Part shown: piece by piece, positions 30,424-40,351 of the stretch
Position numbering within the stretch: the stretch's first letter is position 1
How the letters are laid out: each line of letters begins with the position of its first letter
Assembly (NCBI GenBank): GCA_963663845.2
Contig: OY760650.2
Coordinates: 4,650,001-4,714,000, forward strand
DNA length: 64,000 bases
Direction of reading: 5' to 3'
From: Versatilivorator sp963663845
GTDB taxonomy: Bacteria > Acidobacteriota > Terriglobia > Versatilivoradales > Versatilivoraceae
Position numbers and translations under genes: made by a program
Notes under the pieces: generated by a model
Databases searched by the model: none
What the model saw: the letters and a program-made list of their open reading frames with translations, nothing else
What the model was told of the DNA's origin: nothing

Positions 30424-32082
30424 ATGTCATCAGACCCTTCCCAGCCGGAGAGCCCTCCCGAGACACCCGATGACGCCTCGGCCGACGCCGGCCCGACCGT
30501 CGATCCGAACCAAAGCCCCGGCGGGTTTCAGGCTCCGCGCCCGGGTTCCCGCAAGATGCCACCCTGGAATACGGGCGAGCTGGTGGAAGCCCCCATCTTC
30601 ACCTGGCGGCACTGGTTTGCCCTGTTGGGGCCGGGACTGCTTCTGGGAGGCTCCTCGATCGGCGGCGGGGAATGGCTGATGGGTCCGGCGGTCACCGCCA
30701 AGTATGGCGGCGCCCTGATGTGGCTGGCCACGCTGAGCATCGTGGGCCAGGTGATCTACAACATGGAGGTGTCCCGCTACACCCTCTACACCGGCGAGCC
30801 GATCTTTACGGGCAAGTTCAGAACGGCGCCCGGGCCCGTCTTCTGGATCTGCCTCTACCTGGTTCTCGACTTCGGGGCGGTCTTCCCCTACCTGGCCGCC
30901 AATGCCGCCACGCCGCTGGCCTCGGTGATGCTGGGAGGAGTGCTCCCCGACCCCGAGCAGAATGAGAGCCACCGCCTGCTGATCAGGGCCCTGGGCTACG
31001 CCATATTCCTTCTGGCTCTGGTGCCGCTGGTGGCGGGAGGCAAGATCTACAACGCCCTCAAGGCCATCATGACCTTCAAGATGTTCACCGTGCTGGGGTT
31101 CCTGATGATCCTGGGAGTCTTCCATTCCAGCCTCTCCACCTGGACCGAGATCTTCGGGGGCTTCCTCCGATTCGGGACCATGCCCACGGGAGGGATCGAA
31201 ACCGCCAACATCTTCGGCTCCCTGGCCGAAGGCAAGGGCATGCCGGACATCGATCTGAGCACCATTGCCCTGCTGGCCGCCTTCGCGGCCATCGCCGGCA
31301 GCGGCGGCCTTTCCAACGCCGCCGTCAGCAACTACACCCGCGAGCAGGGTTGGGGCATGGGGCGCCACGTGGGAGCCATCCCCAGCGTGATCGGAGGACG
31401 AGAGCTGAAGCTGTCCCACTCGGGGACCGTGTTCCAGGTGACCTCGGAAGCGCTGGCCCGCTGGAAGCGCTGGTATCGTCACCTGGTGCGGGACCAGGTG
31501 GTGGTCTGGATGCCCGCCTGCTTCCTGGGAGTGGCCCTCCCCAGCATGCTTTCGGTGCAGTTCCTTCCCCGAGGCACCGAAGCCAGCAGTTGGGTCGCGG
31601 CCGGCATGACCTCCGACGGGGTGAGGACTCACGTGGCTGCCGCCTGGGGCGCCGACGCCGGTCAGCTCTTCTGGTATCTCACCATGCTTTGCGGCTTCCT
31701 GGTCCTGGGCCCCACCATGTCGACCCATTCGGACGGATTCATCCGCCGTTGGGTGGACGTCTTCTGGACGGCCAGCCCCCGCCTGCGAAAGCTGGACCCC
31801 TCCAACATTCGCTGGGTCTACTTTGCGGTGGTGGTGGGTTACGCCATCTTCGGCGTGATCATGCTCTCGGTGGCGCCCCCCCTGGAACTTCTGAAATTCG
31901 CCGCCAACCTGTTCAACTACGCCCTGGGCTTCAGTTGTTTCCACACCCTTTTCGTCAACCTGACCCTGCTGCCCGAGGCCCTGAAGCCGGGCTGGTTCAT
32001 GCGCATCGGGCTGGCGGCCGCGGGCACGTTCTTTACCCTGCTGGCCGTGATCACTACGTTGCAGTTGGTGGGGGTCTTGTAG
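30424..32082 (+). CDS. Nramp-superfamily membrane transporter (atypical, second copy)
   Basis: 552 residues. A ~60-residue proline- and acid-rich N-terminal tail precedes about eleven transmembrane segments. TM1 reads LGPGLLLGGSSIGGGEWLMGP: the glycine framework of Nramp, but GGGE where metal transporters have DPGN, and TM6 is AAFAAIAGSGGLSNAAVSNY without MPH. It resembles large Nramp-related proteins of Planctomycetota and Acidobacteriota with unknown substrates. ATG 30424 is chosen because upstream frame is repeat-derived. It is convergent with the MFS gene, with only 12 bp between stops. Confidence 0.78.
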   Translation: MSSDPSQPESPPETPDDASADAGPTVDPNQSPGGFQAPRPGSRKMPPWNTGELVEAPIFTWRHWFALLGPGLLLGGSSIGGGEWLMGPAVTAKYGGALMWLATLSIVGQVIYNMEVSRYTLYTGEPIFTGKFRTAPGPVFWICLYLVLDFGAVFPYLAANAATPLASVMLGGVLPDPEQNESHRLLIRALGYAIFLLALVPLVAGGKIYNALKAIMTFKMFTVLGFLMILGVFHSSLSTWTEIFGGFLRFGTMPTGGIETANIFGSLAEGKGMPDIDLSTIALLAAFAAIAGSGGLSNAAVSNYTREQGWGMGRHVGAIPSVIGGRELKLSHSGTVFQVTSEALARWKRWYRHLVRDQVVVWMPACFLGVALPSMLSVQFLPRGTEASSWVAAGMTSDGVRTHVAAAWGADAGQLFWYLTMLCGFLVLGPTMSTHSDGFIRRWVDVFWTASPRLRKLDPSNIRWVYFAVVVGYAIFGVIMLSVAPPLELLKFAANLFNYALGFSCFHTLFVNLTLLPEALKPGWFMRIGLAAAGTFFTLLAVITTLQLVGVL

Positions 32083-32094
32083 GCAAGAGAGCCG

Positions 32095-33411
32095 TCACTC
32101 CGGCAGCGGCTTGCCGCGGGTTTCCGGGGCGACGGGAAGGACGCAGACGCCCACCAGGTAGATCCCGGCCAGAGAAATGGCTGCCGAACGGAAGGGGCTG
32201 GCGAAGCCCGCCTCTTCAAAGAGGACCGTCAGCGTCCCCAGGGTCAAGGGGCCCACGGCCGCGATGATGCGGCCCACGTTGTAGCAGAAGCCCACCCCGG
32301 TGCTGCGCAGGTGGGTCGGGTAGAGCTCGGGGAAGTAAATGGAGTAGCCGCCGAACACCATCAGGTTGCAGAAACCCAGCAGGGGAACCATCCAGAGGAC
32401 CTGGGCGGGGCTCTCCAGCCAGCCGAAGGTCCAGACGGTGGCGGCCAGGCCCAGCAGAAAGGCCACCACGAAGGCGGGCCGCCGCCCCACCCGGGCGGTC
32501 AGCAGGGTGAAGGCGAAAATGCCGCCGAAGGCTCCCACGTCCTGGAGCAGGGTCCCCATGCTCACGTACCAGCTCCTGGTCTCGGCCGAGACATCGGCCA
32601 GGGCCTCCCGGATCAGCTCGGGAGACCAGAATCCGATCCCCCACAGCCCGATCACGCCCGAGATAGCCAGGGTCAGGCCGACCAGGGTGTGGCGCCTCCA
32701 ACGTGGAACGCTAAAAAGTTCTCCCACCGAACCGAGCTGACTCCGAAGCTGCTCGCTCCCGCTCTCCCGCACCCTGCGCCAGACCTCCGGCTCCTTCAGC
32801 TTCCGCCGGACGGCAGCCACCAGCAGCGAGGGAAAGACCCCCACCAGGAACAGGTAGCGCCAACCCAGCGGCAGGACCACGAAGCTGATGGCGGATCCCA
32901 GGATGTTTCCGACCGCGGAGAGAGCCTGCAGCAGCCCCAAGGCGTGGGCGCGGGCGCGTTGGGGCATCACCTCGGCCACCAGGGCGACCCCGGCGGCGAA
33001 TTCTCCGCCCACGCCCAGTCCGGTCAGGAACCGGTAGAAGGTGAAATCGACCCAGCTCACCGACAGGGCGGAGAGCCCGGTGAAGGCGGAGTAGATCAGG
33101 ATGGTCAGCAGCATGGTCTTGGCGCGTCCCCAGCGGTCGCCCACGATGCCGAAGATGAACCCTCCGGTGGCCCATCCCAGCATGAAGACGGCTGTCGCCA
33201 CCCCGCCGTACCAGGTCACTTCGCTGGCCGGGGTCCCCGCCGGCAGCAGCTCCTCCAGCGCCGGCCCCCTGGCCAGCACGAAGATGCGCTGGTCCATGGT
33301 GTCGAAGAGCCACCCCAGGGAGGCCACGATCAGGACCCACCAGTGGTAGCCGGTCATTCCCCGGTACCAGGGTCCGCACTGGTTGTGGCCATGCATGTCG
33401 GGCTTGTTCAC
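32095..33411 (-). CDS. MFS transporter (sugar/carboxylate porter type)
   Basis: 438 residues with twelve hydrophobic segments. MFS motif A appears in both halves (GIVGDRWGRAKTML and TARVGRRPAFV), with GLGVGGEFAAGVALVAEVMP between, a pattern typical of the sialate/shikimate/aromatic-acid proton symporters. YFPELYPTHLRSTGVGFCYNVGR is the usual late signature. The substrate is not predictable from context. It is 67 bp downstream of the POT transporter gene on the same strand. Confidence 0.87.
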   Translation of the reverse strand: MNKPDMHGHNQCGPWYRGMTGYHWWVLIVASLGWLFDTMDQRIFVLARGPALEELLPAGTPASEVTWYGGVATAVFMLGWATGGFIFGIVGDRWGRAKTMLLTILIYSAFTGLSALSVSWVDFTFYRFLTGLGVGGEFAAGVALVAEVMPQRARAHALGLLQALSAVGNILGSAISFVVLPLGWRYLFLVGVFPSLLVAAVRRKLKEPEVWRRVRESGSEQLRSQLGSVGELFSVPRWRRHTLVGLTLAISGVIGLWGIGFWSPELIREALADVSAETRSWYVSMGTLLQDVGAFGGIFAFTLLTARVGRRPAFVVAFLLGLAATVWTFGWLESPAQVLWMVPLLGFCNLMVFGGYSIYFPELYPTHLRSTGVGFCYNVGRIIAAVGPLTLGTLTVLFEEAGFASPFRSAAISLAGIYLVGVCVLPVAPETRGKPLPE

Positions 33412-33478
33412 TTCCCTGCTCCGCCGTCCCGAATGGGGAGTACGGCTGCCTGTCCCCGCCCACTTGCTGCGCCCGCTC

Positions 33479-35602
33479 CTACCCCTGCTCGGCCGTCTCC
33501 ACCGCTCCCTCGTGCATCCAGCGCTTCAGCAGAGGCACCAGGAGGAAACAGACCACGGCCGACCCGATGGCCGTCAGGGCGATGCTCCCGAACACGTCGC
33601 CGTAGACGTGCACGGTGTCCTTCGGGACCGGGACCAGGCCTTCGCCATAGCCTCCTTCGGTGACGCCGGTGAACTGGGCGATGATGGCCGCCAGGAATTG
33701 GGAGAAGGCGGTCGCCAGGAACCAGGCTCCCATGACCGTGCTCACCAGGCGCGCCGGAGACAGTCGGGTCACCATGGAGAGCCCCACGGGGGAGAGGCAG
33801 AGCTCCCCGGTGGTATGGAGCAAATACCCCAGGAAGATCCATCCGAGCGCCACCATGCCCCGTTCGTCCGCCCCCTGGGCCCCGTACCAGAAGGCTCCGA
33901 AGCCGAGTCCCAACTGCAACAGTCCCAGGGAGAACTTGAAGGGCGTGCTGGGCTCCAAGTCGATCCGCCCCAGAAAGGTCCACAAGGCGCTGAATGCGAT
34001 CCCGAACAGAAGAATGTAGATCGGGTTGACCGCCTGAAAGACCGAAGCCGGGCTCTCGGATCCGCCGATGGCCATGCCCTCATTGCCCGGGGTCACCACC
34101 CATTGAAGCGTGACGCTTCCCCCCGGCTCACCCGCGGCGGCCCGAAGATAGGTCAGGCCGCTCATGGTCAGCCGGTCATCCCGGGTGGCCGAGGCGACCA
34201 TTTGGTCGATCTCTTTCCGGCCGAGATTCCCCTTGCGCTTCTCGTCGATGCGGACGGCCTCTTCGATTCGCTGCTTCATCGCCGGGCTGCCGTTCCGATG
34301 GCCGAGCTGCTCCTGGGTGAGCAGCGGCAACCGCATCAGCTCGGGATCTCCGGTCTGAACCGGAATGCGGAAGGTGAGGGCGCCGCCCACGTCGCCGGCG
34401 GCCAGCCGCCGCTCTTCGGCCACCCGGTCGACGTTGCGGTCGGTAAAGTTGTTCAGCGAACTGCCGGCCTGTTCGAAGAAGGCCCAGAAGAGCATGGAGA
34501 AGAAGGTGAGGATCAACACCACGTACATCCGTTCCCGGGGCACCTTGTCCAGCCGGAGGGTCTCCAGGCCCAGGATGACCAGAGCCACCAGCCCGGCCAG
34601 CATCAGGATGAGTCCGGCCGGCGTGCTCATCTGGGCCAGCACGTCGGCCGAAACCTGCAGGACGGCGTTGCCGCTGGACTTGAGGCTGTCCACCACCGCG
34701 GCAGGGATGACGGTGACGTTGCGGTTGGCCGATACCAGCAGAGCCAGCACGGGAATCGACAGCAGCGAGAGGAGGTAGACCGACCACTCGGCCGAGATCG
34801 GACCGGCCACCGGCTTGCGCAGGCGCTGAGGATCCGAAGGGGCTCCCACCTCAGCCGGCAGCCCTCCCCGGCCCAGCGCGACCCAGGCGATCACGCCCGC
34901 GATCAGGAGCGCGATGCCCACGAAGATGTTGACTCCGGTGGAAAAGGGGTTGTCGGGGCGAAAGTGGAAGAGCCCGAAAGCCGCCGCCACCGCGCCCGAC
35001 ATGATCAGAACCTGGGTGAGGCGCACCGGGGCCACGAAGACCGCCAGACCGGTGAGCATTCCCAGGGTGGCCAGACCGAAGCCGTAGTGCCAGCCGTAGG
35101 TCTCGCCGATGTAGCCGCACAGCAGGGGCGACATGGCCGCCCCCAGATTGATCCCCATGTAGAAGATGGTGAAGCCGGTGTCCCGCTTGGGGCTGCCCTG
35201 GGGATAGAGCGAACCCACCATGGTCGAGATGTTGGGCTTGAAGAATCCATTGCCCACGATCAGCAGGGCCAGGGCCAGGAAGAAGGCCACGTCGCTTTCC
35301 GCCGACATCATCAGGTGGCCGCCGGCCATCAGCAGGCCGCCCAGAACGACCGCTCGCCGGGCGCCCAGCAGCCGGTCGGCCAGCATGCCGCCGAAAAGAG
35401 GGGTCATGTAGACCAGCGCCGTGTAGGCTCCGTAGATGGCGTAGGCATCCCTGTCGCCGTAGCCCAGGAAGCCCTTGAGCATGTAGAACAGGAGCAGGGC
35501 CCGCATCCCGTAAAAGGAAAAGCGCTCCCACATCTCGGCGAAGAACAGGGTGAACAGGCCGGTCGGATGGCCGAACAGGGTTCCGGGCTGCTGCGCATTC
35601 AT
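33479..35602 (-). CDS. POT/PTR2-family proton-coupled peptide transporter
   Basis: 707 residues from ATG 35602, which has GAGGAG upstream. The hallmark ERFSFYGMRALLLFYML lies in TM1, GNGFFKPNISTMVGSLY marks the PTR2 signature, and FFEQAGSSLNNFTDRNV and WFLATAFSQFLA follow. It takes up di- and tripeptides with protons. It is longer than typical bacterial POTs (~450-500) because of a ~130-residue hydrophilic insert after TM~10 (from the NVDRVAEERR region to TPGNEGMAIGG), a feature of an environmental subgroup. Confidence 0.9.
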   Translation of the reverse strand: MNAQQPGTLFGHPTGLFTLFFAEMWERFSFYGMRALLLFYMLKGFLGYGDRDAYAIYGAYTALVYMTPLFGGMLADRLLGARRAVVLGGLLMAGGHLMMSAESDVAFFLALALLIVGNGFFKPNISTMVGSLYPQGSPKRDTGFTIFYMGINLGAAMSPLLCGYIGETYGWHYGFGLATLGMLTGLAVFVAPVRLTQVLIMSGAVAAAFGLFHFRPDNPFSTGVNIFVGIALLIAGVIAWVALGRGGLPAEVGAPSDPQRLRKPVAGPISAEWSVYLLSLLSIPVLALLVSANRNVTVIPAAVVDSLKSSGNAVLQVSADVLAQMSTPAGLILMLAGLVALVILGLETLRLDKVPRERMYVVLILTFFSMLFWAFFEQAGSSLNNFTDRNVDRVAEERRLAAGDVGGALTFRIPVQTGDPELMRLPLLTQEQLGHRNGSPAMKQRIEEAVRIDEKRKGNLGRKEIDQMVASATRDDRLTMSGLTYLRAAAGEPGGSVTLQWVVTPGNEGMAIGGSESPASVFQAVNPIYILLFGIAFSALWTFLGRIDLEPSTPFKFSLGLLQLGLGFGAFWYGAQGADERGMVALGWIFLGYLLHTTGELCLSPVGLSMVTRLSPARLVSTVMGAWFLATAFSQFLAAIIAQFTGVTEGGYGEGLVPVPKDTVHVYGDVFGSIALTAIGSAVVCFLLVPLLKRWMHEGAVETAEQG

Positions 35603-36153
35603 CGGCTGTGCTCCTCGATCATCGGGCTGGGGTCGCTCCGGAGAAATCCGGTGTGGGGGCTGGAAAGGCCGCGTTGGGCGCGGTCGGTCTATCCACCGCA
35701 CGGCAAGCGCACGGCTAGCATAGGGAAATTTCCAGGGGTTTGCAATGAAGCGTGGGCCTCTCTCGGGCCAACGGAAACGGCGCCGACGCGGCTACTGCCG
35801 GCACGGCCCCGACCGCATTCCGATGGAGTGTTCGACTTCTTTTCAGCCCACTCGAGGCACATGCGCTGTTGAGATCCCTTGCCCGTCAAGGGATTTGAAG
35901 GGGTGCAAAAAGATTTTACCCCAGGGGCAGGCAGGATTATCAAGGGTTTGGAGGGTTGTGGAAGGGGAGGGAGGCGGGATTTCACCCCAAGGACAGCAGG
36001 AGAGGGTATTGGGTGGAATGGAGTGGCTGGGGAGGAGACAAACAGGGGGCAATCCGGGCGGTTGCGGGGGGAGGGGAAGGCTGGTCTTTGGGATATCTAT
36101 GTGATAGACTTCATTGAAGTTATTTCTGAGACTGGCCCCTGGGAGAAAGCGAC
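35603..36153. other. Intergenic region upstream of transposase
   Basis: 550 bp with no supported gene. From about 35885 it is strongly G-rich on the plus strand, with runs such as GGAAGGGGAGGGAGGCGGG, unlike the surrounding chromosome. It probably includes the left end of the following transposable element, but no inverted repeat could be matched by eye to sequence after 37608. Confidence 0.35.
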
Positions 36154-37608
36154 ATGGCGAAGGGAACGCGGCCCTTGTTTTCCTGGAACGATGTGGAACC
36201 CCGCCCGGATCTGGTGCGGCTGGAGAAGGTGCTGAAGGCGCTGCCGGACGAAGCGTTGCTGAGGGCGTTGGAGCAGCGCCGGGGACGGGGGAGAGACGAC
36301 TATCCGATCCGGGCGATGTGGCGGGCGCTGATAGCGGGGATCGTCTTCCAGCACGTGTCGGTGGAGTCGTTGCTGCGGGAGTTGAGGCGCAACCCGGCGC
36401 TGTTGGACGTGTGCGGGTTTGATCCGATGGGACCGAGGAAGCGGGGGAAGAGGCGAGGGGTTTCGGGGGTGAAGCGGGAGAAGAGGGACGGGGTGCCGTC
36501 GGCGTGGAACTTCTCGCGGTTTCTCAGTGCGGTGGTGAAAGTGGAGGAGGAAGAGGGACTGATTGGGGCCATGATGCGGCAGTTGCGGGAGGAGTTGATG
36601 GAGGAGGTGGAGGACTTCGGGGAGCATCTCGGCTACGACGGGAAAGCGCTGAAGAGTTATTCGACCGGGAGGAAGAAGGGAAAGACGGGGAAGGCATCGG
36701 ATGCGGAGGCGGACTGGGGGAAGCACGAGACGGGAGGGAAGGACCGCAGGACGGGGAAGCTGTGGAGCCGGGTGAAGAGTTGGTTCGGCTATCGGGTGCA
36801 CGTGATTGCCGACACCCGCCATGAGATACCGGTGGCCTGCCGGGTGACGCGGGCCTCGCGCTCGGAGGTGAAGGAACTGGAGGCGATGAGTGAGGAGGTC
36901 TTTACCGAGACGCCGGAGTTGGCGAAGCGGTGCCGGGAGTTCAGCGCCGACCGGGGCCTCGACAGCGGGGGGTTGAAGGAGAAGTTGTGGGACCAATACG
37001 GCATCCGCCCCTTGATCGAACCCCGGCAGTTGTGGAAGCAGGAGCGGCAGGAAGGGGGCCAAGACGCCGGCGAGGCGATCACGCGGCCGCTCTATCCAGA
37101 CCGGGCCGACACCATCGTGCATACCGAAAGGGGGGAGGTCTACTGCTTCTGCCCCCACAGCGGGCGTCAGCGGCGCCTGGCTTTCCAGGGCTTCGAGGCC
37201 AAGCGGGGGACGCTGAAGTACCGCTGCCCGGCGGCGGCCTACGGTCGTCTATGCCAGGGGCAGACGCTCTGCTACCGGACAGCGGGCACGCGGGCGGGCG
37301 CCTACGGTCGCATCGTGCGCATTCCCCTCGCCACCCAGGATCGGCGCATCTTCACTCCAACCCCCTACGGGAGCCCCTCCTGGAAGCGGGGCTATCGGCG
37401 CCGTAGCGCCCTGGAGAGGATCTACAGCCGGCTGGACAACGACTTCGGGTTCGAGCGGCACTTTCTGCGGGGACGCAGCCGGGTGGCGGCGCGGGTAGGT
37501 CTGGCCATGACGGTGATGATGGCCCTGGCTCTGGCCCAGGCCCGGGCCGGGCGCCACTCCTACATGCGTTCGCTGGTCGATGCGGTCCCTTTGGCCAACA
37601 CCGGATAG
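36154..37608 (+). CDS. DDE transposase (IS5/IS1182-like, DUF772 N-terminus)
   Basis: 484 residues. The N-terminal PIRAMWRALIAGIVFQHVSVESLLRELRRNPAL matches the DUF772 transposase N-terminal domain. The catalytic core includes LGYDGKALKSYS (first Asp), EFSADRGLDSGGLK (second Asp) and RSALERIYSRLDNDFGFERHF (Glu region), and a cysteine-containing segment YCFCPHSGR...KYRCPAAAYGRLC lies between. The gene looks intact. It has extreme G-rich codon use on the coding strand, unlike neighbouring genes, which supports foreign origin. IS ends were not identified. Confidence 0.85.
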   Translation: MAKGTRPLFSWNDVEPRPDLVRLEKVLKALPDEALLRALEQRRGRGRDDYPIRAMWRALIAGIVFQHVSVESLLRELRRNPALLDVCGFDPMGPRKRGKRRGVSGVKREKRDGVPSAWNFSRFLSAVVKVEEEEGLIGAMMRQLREELMEEVEDFGEHLGYDGKALKSYSTGRKKGKTGKASDAEADWGKHETGGKDRRTGKLWSRVKSWFGYRVHVIADTRHEIPVACRVTRASRSEVKELEAMSEEVFTETPELAKRCREFSADRGLDSGGLKEKLWDQYGIRPLIEPRQLWKQERQEGGQDAGEAITRPLYPDRADTIVHTERGEVYCFCPHSGRQRRLAFQGFEAKRGTLKYRCPAAAYGRLCQGQTLCYRTAGTRAGAYGRIVRIPLATQDRRIFTPTPYGSPSWKRGYRRRSALERIYSRLDNDFGFERHFLRGRSRVAARVGLAMTVMMALALAQARAGRHSYMRSLVDAVPLANTG

Positions 37609-37851
37609 CCTCGACGTCCCTTATCCCTGCCATCGCCGCAGAACCAACCGAGGCGGTTCAAGCCGCCCAAGGGAGGGCTGACGCCGAATGGCGCCCTGTA
37701 GGCTTACGGAAACCGTTTTTCGCGGCCACGACCTCCCTTTGGAGCCTGTCCGGCTGCTGCAGGAGCCCTCGCGCTGCCCCCAGGCCCCCTGTCGGGTCCC
37801 AACCGGCAGCCAGAAAGCGCCTCAGCGCAAGTGCCTCCACTCCGTAAAGGT

Positions 37852-37880
37852 GAGACCTGAAGCCTGTTCTGACGTATAAT
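37852..37880 (+). promoter_or_regulatory. Possible promoter of the flavin-fold oxidoreductase gene
   Basis: A perfect TATAAT at 37875-37880 with a weak -35 (TGAGAC region at 37853) 17 bp upstream; the gene starts at 37966. The rest of the 357-bp gap 37609-37965 contains a GGCGG...CCGCC hairpin at about 37650-37668 just after the transposase, and nothing else recognisable. Confidence 0.45.
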
Positions 37881-37965
37881 GCGGCGGTGCCCGCGGTCCC
37901 GCTCGGGACCCATCTTCCCCAGGCCCGAAGCAATTGAAAACGGTCAACCGTACCGGAGGTCTTCC

Positions 37966-38460
37966 ATGAACAAAGAGTCGAAAGATGAGAGCTGGCGCGG
38001 CAAGGTCGGCAAGCTGAATGAAGCCGAGATCGCCGAATTTCTTTCAGGGCCTGAATTCTGCCGGCTGGGGTGCCTGGATGCGGACGGCTGGCCCTACGTG
38101 GTTCCCTGCTGGTTCCACTACGCGGACGGAGGCTTCTACATCATCCCCCGAGGGCGTTCCGCCTGGGCCAAGCACATCCAGCGGGACGGACGCGTGTTCC
38201 TCTGCATCGACGACTCCACCATCTACAACCGCCGCGTTCTGGTCAAGGGTGAAGCCACCGTGCTGGAGGAAGCCAACGTCGGCGGCCGCTGGGTGGAGAT
38301 CGGGCACAGCATGGCGCTTCGCTATCTGGGAGAAAGAGGCCCCGACTACCTGGTGCCGACCTTGAACGAGCCCCGCTGGCTGCTGTTCGTGAAACCGATC
38401 ACCATGAAAACATGGCAGGGAGTCAATTGGGCCAAGAAGTACAAGCACACGGACTGGTGA
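37966..38460 (+). CDS. Pyridoxamine 5'-phosphate oxidase-fold (PPOX/FDOR) protein
   Basis: 164 residues from ATG 37966, with GGAGGT upstream. The split-barrel flavin-binding pattern is clear: FCRLGCLDADGWPYVVPCWFHYADGGFYIIPRGRSAWAKHI, then VFLCIDDSTIYNRRVLVKGEATVLEE. Proteins of this fold use FMN or F420. Because F420 biosynthesis genes (cofG, cofH) lie 2.8 kb downstream on the same strand, an F420H2-dependent reductase is a reasonable guess, not a demonstrated one. The SagB-type gene follows 41 bp later and may be co-transcribed. Confidence 0.8.
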   Translation: MNKESKDESWRGKVGKLNEAEIAEFLSGPEFCRLGCLDADGWPYVVPCWFHYADGGFYIIPRGRSAWAKHIQRDGRVFLCIDDSTIYNRRVLVKGEATVLEEANVGGRWVEIGHSMALRYLGERGPDYLVPTLNEPRWLLFVKPITMKTWQGVNWAKKYKHTDW

Positions 38461-38501
38461 ACGAGGCGTCGCCGAACCGCACACGAGGGACCTCGGGGCC
38501 G

Positions 38502-40046
38502 ATGGCCAACAGCGATACGCAAGCCGCCCTGCGGTATCACCGGCAGACCAGGCACTCCTACCACAGCGTCCGGTTCGGCTCCCATACCCTGGACTGGGCC
38601 AACCGACCCGAGCCCTTCAAGGCCTACTCCGGTCTGGACCGCGTTCCCCTGCCGGACCGGTGGCGGGATTCGGAGCTCCCTGCCCTGGCGTCGCTGCTGC
38701 CTCCGGATTCTCCCGGCCCGGACCGGTCGGTTCCCGACCTGGAGGACTTGGCAAGGCTTCTCTACTACAGCGGCGGCATCACCAAGCGAAAACCCTACCC
38801 CGGCGGGGACATCCTGTTTCGGGCGGCCTCCTGCACGGGAGCGCTCTACGAGATCGAGCTCTACCTGGTCTGCGGCGATCTGAACGGGTTGCCCGCCGGA
38901 GTCTACCACTTCAACCCCCGCGACTTTGTGCTGGAACGCCTGCGTTCGGGCGACTACCGCGGCCTGCTGGCAGCGGCCGCCGGCCGGGAGCCGTGGCTGT
39001 CGAGGGCCCCGCTGACCCTTGTGTCGACCGGGACCTACTGGCGCAACGCCTGGAAGTACCGGGCCCGCACCTACCGTCACTTCGGCTGGGACAACGGAAC
39101 CATCCTGGCCAACCTGTTCGCCCTGTCGCGGGCCTTGGGCTTCCCCCACCGGCTGGTGCTCGGGTTTGCCGACCAGGAGGTCAATGGCTTGCTGGGCCTG
39201 GACACCGACCGAGAAGTGACCCTGTCGCTGGCAGCCATCGGCCGCTGCCTGCGGGAAGTCCCCGCAACCCGCCCCCCTCTGGAACCCTTGCCGGCGCAGA
39301 CCGGCGCCAGCCGCGGGGAGGTCGACTACCCGGAGATGCGGACGATGCACGCCTCCACCCGGATCGAGTCCGGTGAGAAGTCGAGCGCCTGGCGCGGGAG
39401 CATCGGCCGCCAACCGGCCGGCGGCGAGGGCAAACGCTATCGCCTGGAACCCCTGGCTTCGAGCGAAATTCCCTCCGAGCCACTGGAGCCCGTCATCCGG
39501 CGGCGAGGGTCCAGCCGCCGCTTCGCGCCGGCGCCCGTCTCCTTTCAGGCGTTCTCCACCATGCTCTACTATTCGGCCCAGGAACTGTCGGCCGACTTTC
39601 TGCAACCGGGGGGCGGACTGCTCAACGACTGGTATGTGACCGCCAATGCGGTGGAGGGCCTGCCCTCGGGAGCCTATTGGCTGAACCGCAACCGTTGGGA
39701 GCTGGAGTTGCTGCGCCAGGGCAGCTTTCGCCAGGAGATGGGCTATCTGGGACTGGAGCAGGACTTGCCGGCCCAGGCCAGCTTCGACGTCTTCTTCATG
39801 GCGCACCTGGAGCCCGTGCTGGAGCGATTCGGCAATCGAGGCTATCGCGCCCTGCAACTGGAGGCGGGCCTGCTGGGGGGAAGGCTCTACCTGTCGGCCT
39901 ACGCCCAGAGGCTGGGGGCCACCGGGCTGACCTTCTACGACGACGATGTGACGGCCTTCTTTTCACCCCACGCCCGGGGCAAGAGCGCCATTTTCCTGAT
40001 GGCCCTGGGAAAGGGCCGGCGTCGGGAGTTGGTGCCGCTCGGCTAA
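38502..40046 (+). CDS. Double-domain SagB/ThcOx-type nitroreductase
   Basis: 514 residues from ATG 38502. Two nitroreductase-fold halves are visible: ~90-260 (LARLLYYSGGITKRKPYPGG...ASCTGALYEIELYLVCGDLNGLPAGVYHF) and ~335-505 (VIRRRGSSRRFAPAPVSFQAFSTMLYY...VTANAVEGLPSGAYWLNR), each with the SagB-like ARS/GALYEIE or EGLPSGAYW pattern. SagB/ThcOx enzymes are FMN oxidases that aromatise azolines in peptide natural products, but no precursor peptide or YcaO gene is near. Proteins with tandem nitroreductase domains also occur outside such clusters, so the role is open. Confidence 0.8.
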   Translation: MANSDTQAALRYHRQTRHSYHSVRFGSHTLDWANRPEPFKAYSGLDRVPLPDRWRDSELPALASLLPPDSPGPDRSVPDLEDLARLLYYSGGITKRKPYPGGDILFRAASCTGALYEIELYLVCGDLNGLPAGVYHFNPRDFVLERLRSGDYRGLLAAAAGREPWLSRAPLTLVSTGTYWRNAWKYRARTYRHFGWDNGTILANLFALSRALGFPHRLVLGFADQEVNGLLGLDTDREVTLSLAAIGRCLREVPATRPPLEPLPAQTGASRGEVDYPEMRTMHASTRIESGEKSSAWRGSIGRQPAGGEGKRYRLEPLASSEIPSEPLEPVIRRRGSSRRFAPAPVSFQAFSTMLYYSAQELSADFLQPGGGLLNDWYVTANAVEGLPSGAYWLNRNRWELELLRQGSFRQEMGYLGLEQDLPAQASFDVFFMAHLEPVLERFGNRGYRALQLEAGLLGGRLYLSAYAQRLGATGLTFYDDDVTAFFSPHARGKSAIFLMALGKGRRRELVPLG

Positions 40047-40164
40047 ATACGGCCTTTTCTGATACAAACGGAAAAAAGAGGAATCCACGAAGACACACGA
40101 AGGACGACGAAGGGGCACCAAGAAAGACGCGAGAGGAAAGGAGATGTCCACCACGGGGAACGGC

Positions 40165-40265
40165 GAACCACGAATGGACACGAAAGTTGCCATAGCATTG
40201 TGTTGCCGCTTGCCGTTTGAGTGGGTTCGTCTGTCTTCGTGTCTATTCGTGTTCATTCGTGGTTC
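40165..40265. repeat. MITE-like inverted-repeat element, family B, copy 2
   Basis: GAACCACGAATGGACACGAA at 40165-40184 faces ATTCGTGTTCATTCGTGGTT at 40245-40264, the same arms as at 710-879 but with a shorter interior (101 bp overall). It lies in the 305-bp gap between the SagB-type gene and the [2Fe-2S] gene; the left of that gap has ACGAAGACACACGAAGGACG-type short repeats and no gene. Confidence 0.7.
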
Positions 40266-40351
40266 GTCTTTATTGACGATTAGGTGTTTCACTCTCGGAT
40301 GATCTGCCCGGCAAGGCAGGGGCGCTGCTTTTCTGAATCGGACCGACAACC

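Noticed and set aside
36000..37700. Defined ends of the second insertion sequence
   Set aside because: No inverted repeats or target duplication could be matched around 36154-37608, so only the transposase gene is reported.
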